This document shows, one piece after another, positions 40,786 through 49,107 of a DNA stretch of 64,000 nucleotides. Position 1 is the stretch's first letter, and every line of letters begins with the position of its first letter. A program made the position numbers and the translations under genes. Under the pieces are notes generated by a model that saw only the letters and a list, made by a program, of their open reading frames with translations, was not told where the DNA came from and ran no database searches. The stretch is from Pseudomonas sp. R84 (GTDB taxonomy: Bacteria > Pseudomonadota > Gammaproteobacteria > Pseudomonadales > Pseudomonadaceae), in assembly GCF_009834515.1 (NCBI RefSeq), contig NZ_CP019426.1:1229501-1293500 (forward strand), in the 5' to 3' direction.

Positions 40786-42162
40786 ATGTTTGAAAACTTA
40801 ACCGACCGTCTCTCGCAGACGCTGCGCCATGTCACCGGCAAGGCGAAGCTGACCGAGGACAACATCAAAGACACCCTGCGTGAAGTGCGCATGGCGTTGC
40901 TCGAAGCCGACGTCGCCCTGCCGGTGGTCAAGGACTTCGTCAATTCGGTCAAGGAACGCGCTGTCGGCACCGAGGTGTCGCGCAGTCTGACGCCGGGCCA
41001 GGCGTTCGTGAAGATCGTCCAGGCCGAACTCGAAAGCCTGATGGGCGCAGCCAACGAAGATTTGAACCTGAGCGCCGTGCCGCCCGCCGTCATTCTGATG
41101 GCCGGTCTGCAGGGTGCCGGTAAAACCACTACCGCTGGTAAACTGGCGCGCTTCCTTAAAGAGCGCAAGAAGAAGTCGGTCATGGTCGTGTCGGCGGACG
41201 TTTACCGTCCTGCTGCTATTAAACAGCTGGAAACCCTGGCCAACGACATCGGCGTGACGTTCTTCCCGTCCGACCTGAGCCAGAAGCCGGTCGACATCGC
41301 CACCGCAGCTATTAAAGAAGCCAAACTGAAATTCATCGACGTAGTCATCGTCGACACCGCCGGTCGTCTGCACATCGACGAAGAGATGATGGGCGAGATC
41401 AAGGCGCTGCACGCCGCGATCAACCCGGTCGAGACTCTGTTCGTGGTCGACGCCATGACCGGTCAGGATGCCGCTAACACGGCCAAGGCCTTCGGTGATG
41501 CGCTGCCGCTGACCGGTGTGATCCTGACCAAGGTCGACGGCGACGCCCGTGGCGGTGCCGCCCTGTCGGTGCGCGCCATCACCGGCAAGCCGATCAAGTT
41601 CATCGGTATGGGCGAGAAGAGCGAAGCGCTCGATCCGTTCCACCCTGAGCGTATCGCCTCGCGGATTCTCGGCATGGGCGACGTGCTCAGCCTGATCGAA
41701 CAGGCTGAAGCGACCCTCGACAAAGACAAGGCCGACAAGCTGGCCAAGAAGCTGAAGAAGGGTAAGGGCTTCGACCTCGAAGACTTCCGCGATCAGCTGC
41801 AACAGATGAAGAACATGGGCGGCCTCGGCGGCCTCATGGACAAACTGCCGAGTATCGGCGGCGTCAACCTGTCGCAAATGGGCAATGCCCAGAACGCCGC
41901 AGAGAAGCAATTCAAGCAGATGGAAGCCATCATCAACTCCATGACCCCGGCCGAGCGCCGCGACCCTGAGCTGATCAGCGGTTCGCGCAAACGCCGTATC
42001 GCCATGGGTTCCGGTACTCAGGTGCAGGACATCGGCCGCTTGATCAAGCAGCACAAGCAGATGCAGAAGATGATGAAGAAATTCACCGCCAAGGGCGGAA
42101 TGGCGAAAATGATGCGCGGCATGGGCGGAATGTTGCCCGGCGGCGGCATGCCAAAGATGTAA
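40786..42162 (+). CDS. ffh: Signal recognition particle protein Ffh
   Basis: A 458-residue SRP GTPase that binds signal sequences and 4.5S RNA and hands ribosomes to FtsY. The N domain contains TEDNIKDTLREVRMALLEADV. The G domain has GLQGAGKTTTAGKLA (P-loop), DTAGRLHIDEEMM and TKVDGDARGGAAL. The C-terminal M domain is Met-rich (MKNMGGLGGLMDKLP, QKMMKKFTAKGGMAKMMRGMGGM). A palindromic element starts one base after its stop codon. Confidence 0.98.
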   Translation: MFENLTDRLSQTLRHVTGKAKLTEDNIKDTLREVRMALLEADVALPVVKDFVNSVKERAVGTEVSRSLTPGQAFVKIVQAELESLMGAANEDLNLSAVPPAVILMAGLQGAGKTTTAGKLARFLKERKKKSVMVVSADVYRPAAIKQLETLANDIGVTFFPSDLSQKPVDIATAAIKEAKLKFIDVVIVDTAGRLHIDEEMMGEIKALHAAINPVETLFVVDAMTGQDAANTAKAFGDALPLTGVILTKVDGDARGGAALSVRAITGKPIKFIGMGEKSEALDPFHPERIASRILGMGDVLSLIEQAEATLDKDKADKLAKKLKKGKGFDLEDFRDQLQQMKNMGGLGGLMDKLPSIGGVNLSQMGNAQNAAEKQFKQMEAIINSMTPAERRDPELISGSRKRRIAMGSGTQVQDIGRLIKQHKQMQKMMKKFTAKGGMAKMMRGMGGMLPGGGMPKM

Positions 42163-42163
42163 G

Positions 42164-42321
42164 GTGTCCCGTCTCACCCATTCTGCTCACTTATGGCGGC
42201 GTCTGATGCCCTCATGCTGCGTTGCCGCTCCTCGCCATAGCGGGCTATGACTCGTCGCGGCGCCTTGCTTGAGGGCATCAGTCACTCGCCAAAAGTGAGC
42301 GAAATGGGTGAGACGGGACAC
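42164..42321. mobile_element. Palindromic MITE-like element between ffh and rpsP
   Basis: The ends GTGTCCCGTCTCACCCATTC... (42164-42192) and its reverse complement (42293-42321) match at 27 of 29 positions. Inside, GATGCCCTCA (42205-42214) pairs with TGAGGGCATC (42270-42279). The centre reads TGCGTTGCCGCTCCTCGCCA to CGCGGCGCCTTGC, a text pattern related to the inner palindromes of the element at 8.0 kb. No target duplication is evident and there is no reading frame. It may act as the ffh terminator. Confidence 0.7.
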
Positions 42322-42473
42322 TAGAATCCGCGCCGGTCGTCGCACCGGCGCAGACCCTGCAAGGACGCAGGATCAACAGCAAACCCGCACTCGGCGGGAG
42401 CTGACTGGCCGTTTTCATCGACGGCTCTATATGCAGATCTGCACGGCATGCCATAGGCGCCGGAAAAAGTCAT

Positions 42474-42501
42474 TTGCAAAAGTCCGGATATTCCTTAGAA
42501 T
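42474..42501 (+). promoter_or_regulatory. Probable sigma-70 promoter of rpsP operon
   Basis: TTGCAA (42474-42479) and TAGAAT (42496-42501) are separated by 16 bases. The 250 bases between the palindromic element and rpsP otherwise hold short GC-rich hairpins (for example GCGCCGG/CCGGCGC near 42329-42349) but no gene. Confidence 0.65.
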
Positions 42502-42573
42502 ATGCGGCCTTTCGGGCACCCATGCCCGCTGTGCATTTAGATTTGCAGCACCGACTACAGGAACGATGTTCAC

Positions 42574-42825
42574 ATGCTAACAATCCGTCTTGCCCTTGGC
42601 GGCTCCAAAAAGCGCCCGTTTTATCACCTGACCGTAACCGACTCGCGTAACCCGCGTGACGGCTCCCACAAAGAACAGGTTGGTTTCTTCAACCCTGTTG
42701 CACGTGGTCAGGAAATCCGTCTGTCCGTGAACCAAGAGCGCGTAGCCTACTGGCTGAGCGTTGGTGCACAGCCTTCTGAGCGTGTTGCTCAGTTGCTGAA
42801 GGAATCTGCAAAGGCTGCGGCCTGA
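42574..42825 (+). CDS. rpsP: 30S ribosomal protein S16
   Basis: An 83-residue S16 protein, starting [19 protein letters not shown] and containing [10 protein letters not shown] and IEKVGFFNP-like text ([13 protein letters not shown]). Length and sequence are normal. It is the first gene of the rpsP-rimM-trmD-rplS operon. Confidence 0.98.
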   Translation: MLTIRLALGGSKKRPFYHLTVTDSRNPRDGSHKEQVGFFNPVARGQEIRLSVNQERVAYWLSVGAQPSERVAQLLKESAKAAA

Positions 42826-42830
42826 GCAAT

Positions 42831-43367
42831 ATGAACGCGACGCCTGCTGTTGCCGATGATTTGATCGTTATTGGCAAAATTTATTCTGTTCATGGCGTTC
42901 GCGGCGAAGTGAAGGTTTATTCCTTTACTGATCCGACTGAAAACCTGTTGCAGTACAAAACCTGGACGCTCAAGCGCGAAGGCAATGTCAAACAGGTCGA
43001 GCTGGTCAGTGGACGCGGGAGCGATAAGTTCCTGGTCGCCAAGCTCAAGGGTCTTGATGATCGTGAAGAAGCTCGTCTTCTGGCCGGTTATGAGATCTGC
43101 GTGCCGCGCAACCTGTTCCCTGAATTGACCGACGGCGAGTACTACTGGTACCAGCTGGAAGGTCTGAAGGTCATCGATCAACTGGGGCAATTGCTCGGGA
43201 AAGTCGATCATCTTCTGGAAACCGGCGCCAATGATGTAATGGTCGTCAAGCCTTGCGCTGGCAGCCTGGATGATCGCGAACGCTTGTTGCCCTATACGGC
43301 GCAATGTGTGTTGGCAGTCGATCTGGCCGCGGGCGAGATGAAGGTGGATTGGGACGCGGACTTCTAA
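42831..43367 (+). CDS. rimM: 16S rRNA processing protein RimM
   Basis: A 178-residue assembly factor for the 30S head. The N-terminal domain begins [24 protein letters not shown] and the PRC-barrel half contains [16 protein letters not shown] and [23 protein letters not shown]. It lies five bases after rpsP and two bases before trmD. Confidence 0.97.
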   Translation: MNATPAVADDLIVIGKIYSVHGVRGEVKVYSFTDPTENLLQYKTWTLKREGNVKQVELVSGRGSDKFLVAKLKGLDDREEARLLAGYEICVPRNLFPELTDGEYYWYQLEGLKVIDQLGQLLGKVDHLLETGANDVMVVKPCAGSLDDRERLLPYTAQCVLAVDLAAGEMKVDWDADF

Positions 43368-43369
43368 GC

Positions 43370-44122
43370 GTGGCTAACTTGCGCGTAGAAGTGATCAGTT
43401 TGTTTCCCGAGATGTTTTCCGCCATCGGCGACTACGGCATCACCAGTCGAGCGGTCAAACAGGGGCTCTTGCAGCTGACCTGTTGGAACCCGCGGGATTA
43501 CACGACGGATCGGCATCACACTGTGGACGATCGCCCGTTTGGCGGTGGTCCGGGCATGGTGATGAAGATCAAGCCCCTGGAAGATGCTCTGGTTCAGGCC
43601 AAGGCAGCAGCCGGGGAGGCGGCGAAGGTGATTTACCTGTCCCCCCAAGGCCGTCAACTGACTCAGTCGGCGGTACGCGAGTTGGCACAATCGGATGCAT
43701 TGATCCTGATTGCCGGCCGCTATGAAGGCATTGACGAGCGTTTTATTGAAGCTCATGTCGATGAAGAGTGGTCGATTGGCGACTATGTACTGTCTGGCGG
43801 CGAGCTGCCGGCGATGGTCCTGATCGATGCGGTTACACGACTGCTGCCTGGAGCTTTAGGGCATGCGGATTCCGCCGAGGAAGATTCCTTTACGGATGGT
43901 CTGCTGGATTGCCCGCACTACACCCGACCTGAGGTGTATGCGGATCAGCGTGTTCCCGACGTGTTGCTGAGTGGCAATCACGCGCATATCCGGCGTTGGC
44001 GTTTACAGCAGTCCCTTGGTAGGACCTTTGAACGACGCGCCGATCTTCTGGAAAGCCGCTCGCTTTCTGGAGAAGAGAAGAAGCTGCTCGAGGAATACAT
44101 CCGCGAGCGGGACGATAGTTAA
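43370..44122 (+). CDS. trmD: tRNA (guanine-37-N1)-methyltransferase
   Basis: A 250-residue SPOUT enzyme that methylates G37 of tRNAs. Motifs include [37 protein letters not shown] and the SAM-binding knot region [15 protein letters not shown] with [16 protein letters not shown]. The GTG start at 43370, two bases after rimM, gives the family's N terminus; the frame extends upstream inside rimM but without similarity. Confidence 0.96.
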   Translation: MANLRVEVISLFPEMFSAIGDYGITSRAVKQGLLQLTCWNPRDYTTDRHHTVDDRPFGGGPGMVMKIKPLEDALVQAKAAAGEAAKVIYLSPQGRQLTQSAVRELAQSDALILIAGRYEGIDERFIEAHVDEEWSIGDYVLSGGELPAMVLIDAVTRLLPGALGHADSAEEDSFTDGLLDCPHYTRPEVYADQRVPDVLLSGNHAHIRRWRLQQSLGRTFERRADLLESRSLSGEEKKLLEEYIRERDDS

Positions 44123-44167
44123 CAACGTATCGATGGTAGATCGAACGATTTACCTTAGGAGCACAGC

Positions 44168-44518
44168 ATGACCAACAAAATCATCCTTGCACTCGAAGCA
44201 GAGCAGATGACCAAAGAAATCCCTACCTTCGCCCCAGGCGACACCATTGTCGTTCAGGTGAAAGTGAAGGAAGGCGATCGTTCCCGTCTGCAAGCGTTCG
44301 AAGGCGTTGTAATCGCCAAGCGTAACCGCGGCGTGAACAGTGCGTTCACCGTTCGTAAAATCTCCAACGGTGTTGGCGTAGAACGTACTTTCCAGACCTA
44401 CTCCCCGCAGATCGACAGCATGGCTGTTAAACGTCGCGGTGACGTACGTAAAGCCAAGCTGTACTACCTGCGCGACCTGTCGGGTAAAGCAGCTCGCATC
44501 AAGGAAAAACTGGCTTAA
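44168..44518 (+). CDS. rplS: 50S ribosomal protein L19
   Basis: A 116-residue L19. Conserved segments are [36 protein letters not shown] and [21 protein letters not shown] lies upstream. It ends the ribosomal operon and is followed by a terminator. Confidence 0.98.
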
Positions 44519-44536
44519 GTCCAGCTTCCGATGCAG

Positions 44537-44566
44537 AAAAAAGCAGCCTACGGGCTGCTTTTTTGT
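44537..44566 (+). terminator. Terminator of the rpsP-rplS operon
   Basis: AAAAGCAGCC pairs with GGGCTGCTTTT around a TAC loop, followed by T bases. Confidence 0.92.
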
Positions 44567-44583
44567 TGTCCGAAATTCCTCCC

Positions 44584-44619
44584 CTGTAAGAGCTGCCGAA
44601 GGCTGCGATCTTTTGATCT
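44584..44619. repeat. Single REP (GATCGCAGCCT type)
   Basis: TGTAAGAGCTGCCGAAGGCT followed by GCGATCTTTTGATCTT, one copy without a close inverted partner. Confidence 0.65.
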
Positions 44620-44658
44620 TGCTTTTACCGGCGGACAAACACACGAGCAGTAACCGCC

Positions 44659-45072
44659 ATGAAGCCCCGCGACCAGGAAATCCAACGCCGCACCGAACTC
44701 TCGGTGACCCGCGTGACCAAAGCCGTCTTCCCGCCGACCACAAACCACCACAACACTCTGTTCGGCGGCACCGCGCTGGCATGGATGGACGAAGTGTCGT
44801 TCATCACCGCCACACGCTTCTGCCGCTTGCCACTGGTGACCGTGTCCACCGACCGCATTGACTTCAATCACGCGATCCCGGCGGGGTCCATCGTCGAATT
44901 GGTCGGGAAGGTGATCAAGGTCGGCAATACCAGCCTCAAGGTCGAGGTGGAAGTGTTTGTCGAGAGCATGAGCTGTGATGGCCGCGAGAAGGCGATTCAT
45001 GGGCAGTTCAGCTTTGTCGCCATCGACGACGACAAGCGGCCAGTGCCGGTGCTACCAGGTTTTGCGGCCTGA
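44659..45072 (+). CDS. Acyl-CoA thioesterase, YciA-like hotdog fold
   Basis: A 137-residue cytosolic hotdog protein. The family pattern is visible: NHHNTLFGGTALAWMDEVSFITATRF (about residues 29-54) and STDRIDFNHAIPAGSIVELVGKV (about 62-85), with the catalytic acid in WMDE. It hydrolyses acyl-CoA esters; the chain-length preference cannot be told. Confidence 0.9.
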   Translation: MKPRDQEIQRRTELSVTRVTKAVFPPTTNHHNTLFGGTALAWMDEVSFITATRFCRLPLVTVSTDRIDFNHAIPAGSIVELVGKVIKVGNTSLKVEVEVFVESMSCDGREKAIHGQFSFVAIDDDKRPVPVLPGFAA

Positions 45073-45092
45073 TCTGATATCGAGTCGCGCCA

Positions 45093-45180
45093 TTCGCGAG
45101 CAAGCTCGCTCCCACAGTGATCGGGTGAACACAACTTTTGTGTCCGGCACAGAACCTGTGGGAGCGAGCCTGCTCGCGAA
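45093..45180. repeat. REPIN, reversed arm order
   Basis: TTCGCGAGCAAGCTCGCTCC followed 40 bases later by GTGGGAGCGAGCCTGCTCGC, between converging genes. Confidence 0.85.
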
Positions 45181-45189
45181 GGCGTCAGT

Positions 45190-46998
45190 TCAGGCGATGG
45201 AAGTCTCCGGCTGAATCAGCGCCAGAAGCGTCCATCCCGCCCCAGGCCTCACCGTAGTCTCCGGCGTCACCACATGCACCCAGCCACTGTCATCGCGCAT
45301 GAACAGCAAGGTCGCACGATTACCATGCAGCGCGCGGTAATCCTCCCAACCAAAACCATCCGTCAGCGTCGTGCTGTACAACTCGGCACCCTGGCCCATC
45401 TGGCTGGCCAGTTTCGCGTAGGTAAACGCCTCGCTGCCCAATTGATTACCCCGGTGTTCCAGACTCGCCCGATGTTTATCGCTGCGCCGACTCTCATGCC
45501 CACTGGCCAACCCGAACAAACGTTGATGCCCGAAGTCATGACGGAAACGCATCGCCGCTAACGTATTCAGCTCACCCGACGGTGACAGCGCCAGCAAATG
45601 CCCCAACCCGACCAAATCCAGATGCGCATCGGCATGCTGTGAAGCCGGGTTGCCGAAGTACGTCGGCAGACCTTCCATGCGCGCCGCACGAATGTTTTCC
45701 CAGCTCGAATCAGTCAGCAACACGCGACTGCCCAATTGCTGCAACGACTTGCCCAACTCGCGAGCCGGGCCGTTGGCGCCGACGATCAGGAAGCCGCTAG
45801 GCGCCGGTTCGGCCACCTTAAGCAAGCGCGCCAACGGACGCGCCGTCGCACTCTGCAGCACCACCGTGCCGATGATCACCGCGAACGTCAGCGGCACCAG
45901 CAGCAGCGCCCCTTCATGCCCGGCCTCGTGCAGACGAATCGCAAAAATCGCCGACACCGCGGCTGCGACGATCCCGCGTGGCGCGATCCAGCACAGCAGA
46001 GCGCGCTCACGCCAGCTCAGGCTCGAACCAGCGGTGCTGAGCAGTACGTTCAGCGGCCGAGCGATCAACTGAATCACCAGCAGCAGAATCAACACCAGCG
46101 GCCCCAGCCCGATCAGCGCGTACAAATCCAGACGCGCCGCCAGCAAAATGAACAACCCGGAAATCAGCAGCACGCTGAGGTTTTCCTTGAAATGCAGGAT
46201 GTGCCGCACATCCACGCCCTTCATGTTGGCCAGCCACATGCCCATCAGCGTCACGGCCAGCAGGCCGGATTCATGCATTACTTCGTTGGAGGCAATGAAA
46301 ATCCCCAGCACCGCCGCCAGCGAAGCGAGGTTATGCAGATACTCCGGCAGCCACTGCCGGCGGATCACTGTGCCGAGCAACCAGCCGCCGACAATCCCGA
46401 ACACTGCGCCACAGACAATCACGCCGCCAAAAGTGAACAGGCTCTGCTTGAGGCCATGGCCTTCAGCGCTGGCAATAATGAAACTGTAAACCACCACGGC
46501 GAGGAGGGCGCCGATCGGGTCGATGACAATGCCTTCCCAGCGCAGAATGTTGGCAATCGAGGCTTTCGGTCGTACCACCCGCAACATCGGCACGATCACC
46601 GTCGGGCCGGTGACCAGAGTCAGGCTGCCGAACAGGATGGCCAGCATCCAGTCGAAGCCGAGCAGAAAGTGCGTAGCCACCGCGATAACGATCCAGGTCG
46701 AAATCGCACCAAGGGTCACCAGACGATGGACGACGCTGCCGATCTCCTTCCACTCAGAGAGGTGCAGAGTCAGGCTGCCCTCGAACAGAATCAACGCCAC
46801 CGCCAGTGACACCAGCGGCATCAACAGTGGGCCGAACATTTCCTGCGGATCGAGCCAGCCCAACACCGGGCCGACCAGAATACCGGTCAGCAACAGGAAC
46901 AGAATCGCTGGCAGCTTCAGGCGCCAGGCCAGCCATTGGCAACCCAGCGCCGCCGCACCAATCCCGCCAAATGCCAGTAGAATTTGCTGCTCGTTCAT
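45190..46998 (-). CDS. Cation:proton antiporter with C-terminal TrkA-N domain
   Basis: A 602-residue CPA1-type antiporter. About 12 membrane segments fill residues 1-390 (LAFGGIGAAALGCQWLAW, ILFLLLTGILVGPVLGWL, ILFGSLTLVTGPTVIVPML with the TGP motif, and the aspartate in GIVIDPIGALLAV). Residues about 400-510 form a nucleotide-binding TrkA-N/RCK-like domain (GFLIVGANGPARELGKSL, VLLTDSSWENI). It probably exports Na+ or K+ for H+. The gene is divergent from xerD, as PA3739 is in PAO1. Confidence 0.9.
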   Translation of the reverse strand: MNEQQILLAFGGIGAAALGCQWLAWRLKLPAILFLLLTGILVGPVLGWLDPQEMFGPLLMPLVSLAVALILFEGSLTLHLSEWKEIGSVVHRLVTLGAISTWIVIAVATHFLLGFDWMLAILFGSLTLVTGPTVIVPMLRVVRPKASIANILRWEGIVIDPIGALLAVVVYSFIIASAEGHGLKQSLFTFGGVIVCGAVFGIVGGWLLGTVIRRQWLPEYLHNLASLAAVLGIFIASNEVMHESGLLAVTLMGMWLANMKGVDVRHILHFKENLSVLLISGLFILLAARLDLYALIGLGPLVLILLLVIQLIARPLNVLLSTAGSSLSWRERALLCWIAPRGIVAAAVSAIFAIRLHEAGHEGALLLVPLTFAVIIGTVVLQSATARPLARLLKVAEPAPSGFLIVGANGPARELGKSLQQLGSRVLLTDSSWENIRAARMEGLPTYFGNPASQHADAHLDLVGLGHLLALSPSGELNTLAAMRFRHDFGHQRLFGLASGHESRRSDKHRASLEHRGNQLGSEAFTYAKLASQMGQGAELYSTTLTDGFGWEDYRALHGNRATLLFMRDDSGWVHVVTPETTVRPGAGWTLLALIQPETSIA

Positions 46999-47106
46999 TG
47001 ATGCTCCCTGTTCCTTGAAATAGCGGGCTATGAAAGACTAGCGCCCATTCCTACAGTTCACTCTACATTTGCGCACAGTCCCTGAGGCTGTGTGTCTTGA
47101 GCGCCC

Positions 47107-48003
47107 ATGCCTGCCATCGACCATCCGCTGATTGACCAATTCCTCGACGCTTTATGGCTGGAGAAGGGCCTGTCCGAGAACACCCGCGGCGCCTATCGCA
47201 GCGATCTGGCGCTGTTCAATGGCTGGCTGCAGGAGAAAAATCTCGAGCTGATCAATGCAGGCCGCGAGCTGATCCTTGATCATCTGGCCTGGCGTCTGGA
47301 GCAGAACTACAAACCGCGTTCCACGGCGAGATTTCTCTCCGGTGTGCGTGGCTTTTATCGCTATCTGTTGCGGGAAAAGATGATCAGCGTCGACCCGACG
47401 TTGCGCGTCGATATGCCCCAACTCGGTAGGCCGTTGCCTAAGTCCCTGTCGGAAGCTGACGTCGAGGCGCTGCTTAAAGCGCCGGATCTGAGCGAAGCCA
47501 TCGGCCAGCGTGACCGCGCCATGCTTGAAGTTCTGTACGCCTGTGGCCTGCGCGTGACCGAACTGGTCAGTCTGACGCTGGAACAGGTCAACCTGCGTCA
47601 GGGTGTGTTGCGGGTGATGGGCAAGGGCAGCAAGGAGCGGCTGGTGCCAATGGGCGAGGAAGCGATAGTCTGGATTGAGCGCTACATGCGCGATGGTCGC
47701 CGCGAACTGCTCGGCGGCCGGCCCAGCGATGTGTTGTTCCCCAGCCAGCGCGGTGAGCAGATGACTCGCCAGACCTTCTGGCACCGGATCAAGCATCAGG
47801 CCAAGGTCGCGGGGATTGGCAAGTCGCTGTCGCCGCACACTTTGCGTCACGCGTTTGCCACGCACCTGCTCAACCACGGCGCGGATTTACGCGTGGTGCA
47901 GATGCTGCTCGGGCACAGCGACCTCTCCACCACGCAGATCTACACCCACGTTGCCCGCGCCCGCTTGCAGGACCTGCACGCCAAACACCACCCGAGAGGT
48001 TAA
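47107..48003 (+). CDS. xerD: Site-specific tyrosine recombinase XerD
   Basis: A 298-residue recombinase that with XerC resolves chromosome dimers at dif. The N-terminal core-binding domain contains LWLEKGLSENTRGAYRSDL. The catalytic residues are visible: Arg in ACGLRVTELVSL, Lys in GKGSKERLVPMG, His/Arg in HTLRHAFATHLL, His in LGHSDLSTT and the nucleophile Tyr in QIYTHVARARL (about residue 280). It precedes dsbC and hom, the usual Pseudomonas order. Confidence 0.97.
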   Translation: MPAIDHPLIDQFLDALWLEKGLSENTRGAYRSDLALFNGWLQEKNLELINAGRELILDHLAWRLEQNYKPRSTARFLSGVRGFYRYLLREKMISVDPTLRVDMPQLGRPLPKSLSEADVEALLKAPDLSEAIGQRDRAMLEVLYACGLRVTELVSLTLEQVNLRQGVLRVMGKGSKERLVPMGEEAIVWIERYMRDGRRELLGGRPSDVLFPSQRGEQMTRQTFWHRIKHQAKVAGIGKSLSPHTLRHAFATHLLNHGADLRVVQMLLGHSDLSTTQIYTHVARARLQDLHAKHHPRG

Positions 48004-48017
48004 CTCCATACCTCCCC

Positions 48018-48096
48018 CTGTAGGAGCTGCCGAAGGCTGCGATCTTTTGATCTTAAAAACAAAATCAAAAGATCGCAGCCTTCGGCAGCTCCTACA
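48018..48096. repeat. REPIN (GATCGCAGCCT type)
   Basis: TGTAGGAGCTGCCGAAGGCT...GATCTTTTGATC and its reverse complement form a long near-perfect stem around an A-rich loop, 15 bases after the xerD stop. It may also help end transcription. Confidence 0.88.
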
Positions 48097-48244
48097 TAAA
48101 GCGGTGTGATCTATGGCGACAGGCGCATTCGGCCACCGTGGCCTTATGTGTTAGGCTTTGCCGGTTTGCACGATGGACGGTTATGACCCGGTGTTCCGGC
48201 ACGGGCGTTCTGATCGTTCCATTTGTCCGCCTTCAGGAGTTCTC

Positions 48245-48976
48245 ATGCGTCTGACCCAGATTTTCGCCGCCGCAGCCATTGCGTTGGTCAGCACCTTTGC
48301 CGTCGCCGATGACGCGGCCGACAAAGCCATTCGTCAAAGCCTGGAAAAACTCGAACTCGAGGTTCCGGTCGAAAGCATCAGCGCCAGTCCGTTGCCGGGC
48401 ATGTACGAAGTCAAACTCAAGGGCAGCCGCGTGCTCTACGCCAGCGCCGACGGCCAATACATCGTTCAGGGCTACCTGTTCCAGCTCAAGGACGGCAAAC
48501 CGGTCAACCTGACCGAGAAGACCGAACGCCTGGGCATCTCCAAACTGATCAACGCCATTCCGGTTGCCGAAACCGTGGTGTACCCGGCCGTGGGCGAAAC
48601 CAAATCGCACATTACCGTGTTCACCGACACCACTTGCCCTTACTGCCACAAGCTGCACGCCGAAGTGCCTGAGCTGAACAAGCGCGGCATCGAAGTGCGC
48701 TATGTCGCTTTCCCGCGCCAGGGTCTGAACTCGCCGGGTGATGAGCAACTGCAAGCCGTTTGGTGCTCGAAAGACAAGAAAGCCGCCATGGACAAAATGG
48801 TCGATGGCAAGGAAATCAAGGCCGCCAAATGCGATAACCCGGTTTCCAAACAGTTCGCCCTCGGTCAGTCGATCGGCGTGAACGGTACACCGGCCATCGT
48901 TTTGGCTGACGGACAAGTGATTCCGGGCTACCAGCCTGCGCCACAAGTCGCCAAACTGGCGCTGGGCGCGAAGTAA
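48245..48976 (+). CDS. dsbC: Thiol:disulfide interchange protein DsbC
   Basis: A 243-residue periplasmic disulfide isomerase. A signal peptide (MRLTQIFAAAAIALVSTFAVA) precedes the dimerisation domain (IRQSLEKLELEVPVESISAS) and a thioredoxin fold with active site TTCPYCHKLHAEV (about residues 127-139). A second cysteine pair appears in VWCSKDKK and AAKCDNPVS, as in E. coli DsbC. I chose the ATG at 48245, which follows AGGAG. Confidence 0.95.
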   Translation: MRLTQIFAAAAIALVSTFAVADDAADKAIRQSLEKLELEVPVESISASPLPGMYEVKLKGSRVLYASADGQYIVQGYLFQLKDGKPVNLTEKTERLGISKLINAIPVAETVVYPAVGETKSHITVFTDTTCPYCHKLHAEVPELNKRGIEVRYVAFPRQGLNSPGDEQLQAVWCSKDKKAAMDKMVDGKEIKAAKCDNPVSKQFALGQSIGVNGTPAIVLADGQVIPGYQPAPQVAKLALGAK

Positions 48977-48982
48977 ATTCGC

Positions 48983-49036
48983 ATCGTCACGGTCAGCCGT
49001 GACGATCATGGCCCGGCAGCGACATCGCCGGGCCAT
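48983..49036 (+). other. Two tandem perfect hairpins between dsbC and hom
   Basis: ATCGTCACGG/CCGTGACGAT (48983-49006) and ATGGCCCGGC/GCCGGGCCAT (49008-49036) each pair over 10 bp with no mismatch. Neither is followed by a T run, so they are not classical terminators. They lie 70 bases before the hom start and could separate or protect transcripts. Confidence 0.6.
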
Positions 49037-49107
49037 CAATAGAGAGCCGCGAGCACGCGGTTGTTTTCCGGCCGACCCCGCGTCGGCCGTTTTATGGGGA
49101 GTTCACA

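Noticed and set aside
42308..42580. 90-codon frame between the palindromic element and rpsP
   Set aside because: It starts inside the palindrome, is Arg/Cys-rich without similarity, and covers the rpsP promoter.
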